Shown piece by piece: positions 14,904 to 18,804 of a stretch of 18,804 nucleotides of DNA. This stretch comes from Calditrichota bacterium (GTDB lineage Bacteria > Calditrichota > Calditrichia > RBG-13-44-9 > J075), in the NCBI GenBank assembly GCA_003695285.1, contig RFIL01000049.1:1-18804 (forward strand). The letters are read 5' to 3'. The position numbers were made by a program, and so were the translations under genes. The notes below the pieces were generated by a model, which saw only the letters and a list, made by a program, of their open reading frames with translations, was not told where the DNA came from and did not search any database. The first letter of the stretch is position 1; every line of letters begins with the position of its first letter.

Positions 14904-15623
14904 ATGAAAGAACGGGTGACAAGGATGGACTCAGATAAGAAACCGTATGTAGTCATCATCGGAGATGTAAGTGGATCCAAACAACTGAGTGGGAAAAGCC
15001 GCTATCAAACTCAGTTGTATGTTAAATCAGCAATTATTCAGATAAATGAAGAGTTCCAGGGGGTTATCGAAGCGCCATTTACCATTTCCAAAGGGGATGA
15101 ATTTCAGGGGCTTTTAACCAATCTGGAAGCCGCTTTCAGGTGTGTGCTGGCTCTGGAGAAATTAACTTTTCCGGTAAAATTGCGCTTTGGGATTGGGATT
15201 GGTAAAGTGTATAAGATGGGGGGACGACTCCCCATTGAGATGGATGGTCCGGCCTTCCACCGTGCCAATGAAGCACTGGATTATGCCAAGAAGAAGAAAT
15301 ACATCTACTGTTTGAAATCCTCCAATAAGAATTATGACCTCTTAATCAATACTATTTTTCAGCTCATTACAGCGCTCAAATCCCGTTGGAGTGAAAGGCA
15401 TTACCGTCTTTTCTGGAATTATAAGGATCTGGGAACCTATCGAGAAGTAGCCGCTCTGGAAAATGTTTCTCCTCAGGCGGTGTTTGATACTCTCAAAAAT
15501 ATCCGTGCCATCAATGTCAAAACAGCTGAAGAAGATTTGTTGACGTTCTTTAAGAGCAATCCACTATTGAATTATGAATCTGAAGAACTGGCATCCGAAG
15601 AAGAAAGACTTTCGCTTCGATAA
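14904..15623 (+). CDS. SatD-family protein with cyclase-like core and C-terminal helix-turn-helix
   Basis: A 239-residue SatD-family protein. The N-terminal domain has YVVIIGDVSGSKQL (15-28), a second acidic motif ISKGDEFQGLL (61-71), RFGIGIG (94-100) and DGPAFHRANEAL (114-125). SatD is known from the acid-tolerance sat locus of streptococci, but its biochemistry is not established. The C-terminal part (about 165-215, YKDLGTYREVAALENVSPQAVFDTLKN) looks like a helix-turn-helix, suggesting nucleic-acid binding. The start is uncertain: the ATG at 14904 has no good ribosome binding site, and Met8 (14925), preceded by GGGTG, would fit the family N-terminus better. It follows the DUF2378-like gene by 15 bp, and its 3' end overlaps the convergent protease gene by 52 bp. 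Confidence 0.82.
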   Translation: MKERVTRMDSDKKPYVVIIGDVSGSKQLSGKSRYQTQLYVKSAIIQINEEFQGVIEAPFTISKGDEFQGLLTNLEAAFRCVLALEKLTFPVKLRFGIGIGKVYKMGGRLPIEMDGPAFHRANEALDYAKKKKYIYCLKSSNKNYDLLINTIFQLITALKSRWSERHYRLFWNYKDLGTYREVAALENVSPQAVFDTLKNIRAINVKTAEEDLLTFFKSNPLLNYESEELASEEERLSLR

Positions 15624-16456
15624 AGAGTTTCCAGATATTGAACCCCTTTGTAAACCACAAAAACCGCCGGAATAATTAAAAACGGTGAGACCTGCCCCTT
15701 CCATTCATAGAATGGAACATGTTCCGAAAAGTCGATATTGTAATACAGAAGTGCCAGTCCATTATTCATCCCATGGCAAATAATAGCCGGGATGATGCTT
15801 CTGGTTCTCCAGGTAAAATAACCCAGCATATAACCAAAGAGAAAAATGGGAATTGCGATGGATAATGAAAAAGGAGTCAGGTGCAAAAACGTCCAGGCAA
15901 GACTGGCATAAATAATAGCCCGATTCAGATGAGTATATTTCTCCAGCACCCCCTGTAAAAACCCTCTGAAAATAGCCTCTTCAATTAAAGCGGCAGCGAT
16001 GACCGCACTGAGAAAGAGGGGTAAAAATTCAATAAAGGAATTGACTTTCATAAATGCAATCAATGCCTGGGTGGCTTCCTCTGAGCGGGGAATAACCAGT
16101 TGAATCAATCGATCTATCTCATCGCTCAACAAAGCCAGAGAAAGCCCCATGGGGAAAGAAAGCCAGAAAACCGAAGCCGGCACATGCTGCCAGCGGATGG
16201 TGGATGCAACAGGTAAGTTTTTCCGTCGCAGATAAAGATAAGGGATCAGTGCCAGGCTGATTTCTCCAAAAAATAACATCCACTTCACTTTCCAGGAATT
16301 TTGTACTGCCGCTTCATCCATCTCGATTCCCAGAACAGCAGTCAGGAGAATAGTGACAAAGACAAAAAAGAAAAAACTCAATAAGATGACCCAAACGGCT
16401 TCACGGGGGGTGGGAGACGTGGGTTCTTCTGAGGGGGGTTGGAAATTATGATTCAT
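15572..16456 (-). CDS. CPBP-family intramembrane metalloprotease
   Basis: Integral membrane protein of 294 residues in the CPBP (CAAX protease / Abi) family, whose active site lies within the membrane. The three signature motifs are present: EEAIFRG (Glu159, Glu160, Arg164), FLHLTP (His192) and HGMNN (His228, Asn232). About eight hydrophobic segments flank them. Both termini are extra-polar: a Pro/Ser/Glu-rich start and a Ser/Asp-rich tail (SSSDASSSDS). Substrates of bacterial members vary (prenylated peptides, bacteriocin immunity, anti-sigma factors) and cannot be deduced here. GGAG sits very close to the ATG (2 bases). It lies 19 bp after the GH13 gene, so it is likely co-transcribed with it, and it overlaps satD tail to tail. 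Confidence 0.92.
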   Translation of the reverse strand: MNHNFQPPSEEPTSPTPREAVWVILLSFFFFVFVTILLTAVLGIEMDEAAVQNSWKVKWMLFFGEISLALIPYLYLRRKNLPVASTIRWQHVPASVFWLSFPMGLSLALLSDEIDRLIQLVIPRSEEATQALIAFMKVNSFIEFLPLFLSAVIAAALIEEAIFRGFLQGVLEKYTHLNRAIIYASLAWTFLHLTPFSLSIAIPIFLFGYMLGYFTWRTRSIIPAIICHGMNNGLALLYYNIDFSEHVPFYEWKGQVSPFLIIPAVFVVYKGVQYLETLYRSESLSSSDASSSDS

Positions 16457-16475
16457 AGCTCCTCTTTATCTAAGC

Positions 16476-18804
16476 TCATTTCAACAAATTTAGTAATTTT
16501 TCAATTTGATATTCAGACTCTATCATGGCTTTTTTCCAGCGATGGATAACATTATACACTTCCACCAACTTTTTTCCAAAATCAGATTCAATAGATTCCT
16601 TAGAACTTCCCCCTGCTTTCTTGGGTCCCTTTTGTTCTCGGACCTCATTAACCTGGGTATAGGCCTTAACGACTATTTGAAAAACACGGATAATAAATAG
16701 CCCTTCAAGTGCTTTTTCAAATGATTCCTTATTAAACCACAGAATGCCATCGAATTCATGGATTTTTAAAAAATGTTGAAATTCGACACTTTGTAGAAGT
16801 TTCTTCAACAGCAGGTAGGGCTTTTTCCGTTTCACCTCCGGGTCAAACCAGTATTGATGACGGATGAGTAATTTTAATAATCGGATGGTATCATCAACCT
16901 GGCTATCTTCCACTCCCTGGACATTTAACAACCGTTTCAGACAGTTCTCCATTTGCCACTCTTCTAACCAGCTGAGGGTAAGGAGTGTCGATTTCTCTTC
17001 TTCCGTTTCTATCAGTTTCCCTAAATCATGAAGAAATACCCAGTGCCACAATACAGGATACCAATTTTTTTCCTTTAATAGAGACGAAAGAAATTTGAAT
17101 CCCGCTCGAAATCGAGGTTTCATTAAATGAAAAGTTTTGGCAATCCACCCCTCATCAAAGAATAGGAGCGGTTTGATTTCATTTTGAATCGTGTTGAAAA
17201 GAGGGGCATGGTCAACATCCATCTCTTCAAATTGCTTAACGCTACTCAAAAAGAGAAGATAGCGGTTTTCGATCTGGTGTGCTATTTCCACCACGGTATC
17301 CAGAGAATATAGTGGTAAAGTGTTTCTGAAGGTTTCCACTTCCTGCAGTATTTGGGAATCCATCACAGCAGAATATGCCTCGTGAAGGGGTTGGTAGAAG
17401 ATCGCTTTAGCAGCCGTTTCAACATTCTCTACCCCCTGCCCATTCAGTGTTTCAGCCAATTGGTGATACCGTTTACTGCCATCATCCTGAATTTCACGAA
17501 AGTCCAGGAAAACATGGTATTCATAAGCCCTGAGGGTTAAAGGAAGTCCCTCGGAATATATCTTTTGGGAGGGATAAATGAACTCCAGCCCACTGATATG
17601 ATCCCGAAATACACAAAACCGATCCGGAGCATTGGTAAGTTGTAGTGCCTCTGCTAATGTTTTGCGAATTAGAATTTTTTCTTCCGGATTATCCGTTCGA
17701 TGAGCCTTTGCCGAGGAGAGATGGATATTCCCCCTGGTTTCTCGATAAGCATTATGATATACCACCAGTGAATGTTGACCCTGATGACTATTGCTATATG
17801 CAAATACATTGGGATCAATGGAACCATCGGGTAGATAAAAATCATATAATTGGAAATCTTGAACCTCTGCAAATAAATACCGCTTTTTCATCAGAGGAAA
17901 AATTTCTTTTTCGTGTCGTTCGATCAGGTATTGGTTGGGGACTTCATCCCAATAGGCGCGTCGATATTCCATGCCATATTTTTCGCGGAAACCTTCTACC
18001 TGTCCATGTCCAAACATGGGTAAGCCAGGCATGGTCACCAGCATGGTGCACACTCCGAAATATTTATCCCCATCCCCAAACTGATGGATGGCGGTTTCTT
18101 CGTCAGGGTTATTCATGAAATTCACGTAACGCTTTAAGATTTCCGGATCAAATTCGATGGTCTTTTTTATGGTGGCGAGGTACTTATCATTTTCTTCGTT
18201 TTTAAGCATGTTCATAAAGGCGCTGTTATACACGCGATGCATTCCCAGAGTTCGAACAAAATATCCTTCCATCAGCCAGAAGGCTTCGGCCAGGAGGAGG
18301 GTATCCGGAACCTCTTCCGCTACCCTATCCACGACTTCCCGCCAGAATTCTTTGGGCATTAAACGGTCAAACTGTTCTCGGGTCATCCCATAATCAGAGC
18401 GAGAAGGGATATCTCCACCACTTCCCGGAGGGGGAAACCACAATCGATGGAAATGACGTTTGGTGAGGGTCATGGCCGCATCAAATCGGATGATAGGTGC
18501 TTTTTTCGCCACTTCGATGATGGTACGGATAACAGCTTCTCGCACCTCTTCCCGGGTATAGTCCAGCTGGGCGGTGTCGTTCCAGGGCATGCTGGTACCA
18601 TCATTGCCATGATAAATATAGCGTTCCTCCCCGGTTCTTTTATCCACCCTTTTGAACACCACTGCCGCATCCGTGCGATCATAATAATGGTCTTCAAGAT
18701 AAATCCCAATATCAGGATGCCAGGAGAGATCCGGTCCATTGAAGGTATAGGAAGGAAAGGGCGAATAGGGTAATTGGATATACCATTCGGGATGTTCCAT
18801 CACC
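16476..18804 (-). CDS. GH13 alpha-amylase family protein, 5' end outside the window
   Basis: At least 775 residues, with the N-terminus beyond the window edge; the first visible codon (GTG) is internal. The glycoside hydrolase 13 conserved regions are visible in order: IIRFDAAMTL (region II, nucleophile Asp108), LLLAEAFW (region III, acid/base Glu173) and FMNNPDEETA (region IV, Asp234), where the usual His of NHD is Pro. GLPMFGHGQVEGFREKYGMEYRR follows, and a beta-rich segment (about 330-440) resembles the usual C-terminal domain. The catalytic triad is intact, so glycosidase or transglycosidase activity on alpha-glucans is plausible. A further alpha-helical region of about 330 residues (445-775) is not part of a standard amylase and has an HDLGK (592-596). 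The protein seems cytosolic as far as seen. It is followed by the CPBP gene after 19 bp. Exact specificity unknown. Confidence 0.88.
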   Translation of the reverse strand, partial: VMEHPEWYIQLPYSPFPSYTFNGPDLSWHPDIGIYLEDHYYDRTDAAVVFKRVDKRTGEERYIYHGNDGTSMPWNDTAQLDYTREEVREAVIRTIIEVAKKAPIIRFDAAMTLTKRHFHRLWFPPPGSGGDIPSRSDYGMTREQFDRLMPKEFWREVVDRVAEEVPDTLLLAEAFWLMEGYFVRTLGMHRVYNSAFMNMLKNEENDKYLATIKKTIEFDPEILKRYVNFMNNPDEETAIHQFGDGDKYFGVCTMLVTMPGLPMFGHGQVEGFREKYGMEYRRAYWDEVPNQYLIERHEKEIFPLMKKRYLFAEVQDFQLYDFYLPDGSIDPNVFAYSNSHQGQHSLVVYHNAYRETRGNIHLSSAKAHRTDNPEEKILIRKTLAEALQLTNAPDRFCVFRDHISGLEFIYPSQKIYSEGLPLTLRAYEYHVFLDFREIQDDGSKRYHQLAETLNGQGVENVETAAKAIFYQPLHEAYSAVMDSQILQEVETFRNTLPLYSLDTVVEIAHQIENRYLLFLSSVKQFEEMDVDHAPLFNTIQNEIKPLLFFDEGWIAKTFHLMKPRFRAGFKFLSSLLKEKNWYPVLWHWVFLHDLGKLIETEEEKSTLLTLSWLEEWQMENCLKRLLNVQGVEDSQVDDTIRLLKLLIRHQYWFDPEVKRKKPYLLLKKLLQSVEFQHFLKIHEFDGILWFNKESFEKALEGLFIIRVFQIVVKAYTQVNEVREQKGPKKAGGSSKESIESDFGKKLVEVYNVIHRWKKAMIESEYQIEKLLNLLK

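Noticed and set aside
17645..18118. Plus-strand frame of 157 codons opposite the GH13 gene
   Set aside because: It is a shadow of conserved GH13 motifs on the other strand; no family resemblance of its own.
1..18804. Mobile element, CRISPR array, tRNA or rRNA genes
   Set aside because: No transposase or integrase, no regularly spaced repeats and no cloverleaf or rRNA-like stretch was recognised by eye; a covariance-model scan was not possible.

Overview
The window reads as a chromosomal segment of a Gram-negative-type bacterium of moderate GC. It encodes a lipoprotein with a lipobox, a PspA envelope-stress locus, a membrane patatin phospholipase and a hybrid histidine kinase. Gene content and protein style (AT-rich leaders, GGAGG-type ribosome binding sites before some genes and none before others) resemble the FCB / Calditrichota-like lineages. 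That placement is an impression, not a proof. No rRNA, tRNA, insertion sequence, CRISPR array or prophage gene was seen, and no gene-free stretch exceeds 300 bases.

Layout. Bases 1-60 are the last codons of a plus-strand gene, closed by a strong rho-independent terminator (83-119). proC (139-966, minus) converges on it. Bases 1149-7778 hold an eight-gene minus-strand operon, transcribed from 7778 down to 1149: DUF4178 protein, lipoprotein with a very basic tail, double DUF350 membrane protein, membrane-fused spermidine synthase-like protein, two-TM K+ channel with RCK domain, J-domain protein, YbjN/CesT-like protein and PspA. It closes with a terminator at 1088-1124. Upstream on the same strand is a patatin-like membrane phospholipase whose 3' end overlaps a stand-alone Smr-domain gene (7934-10638). 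truC (tRNA pseudouridine synthase) diverges from the patatin gene and is followed by an 845-residue hybrid sensor kinase. A plus-strand pair follows: a DUF2378-like protein and a SatD-family protein. The pair converges on, and overlaps by 52 bp, a CPBP-family membrane protease gene. That gene lies 19 bp downstream of a large GH13 glycosidase-family gene whose 5' end runs off the window.

The most interesting part is the PspA operon. Related sets (PspA + DUF350 + spermidine synthase-like + lipoprotein, as in E. coli yjfIJKLMC and its relatives) are known from comparative genomics but poorly characterised. This version has no recognisable ATP-grasp ligase, PspB, PspC or PspF in the window, and it adds a K+ channel, a J-protein and a YbjN-like protein. 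The J-protein carries an N-terminal helix closely resembling the membrane-binding helix of PspA. A reasonable reading is a membrane-integrity module that couples PspA to polyamine chemistry and K+ flux. That function is inferred.
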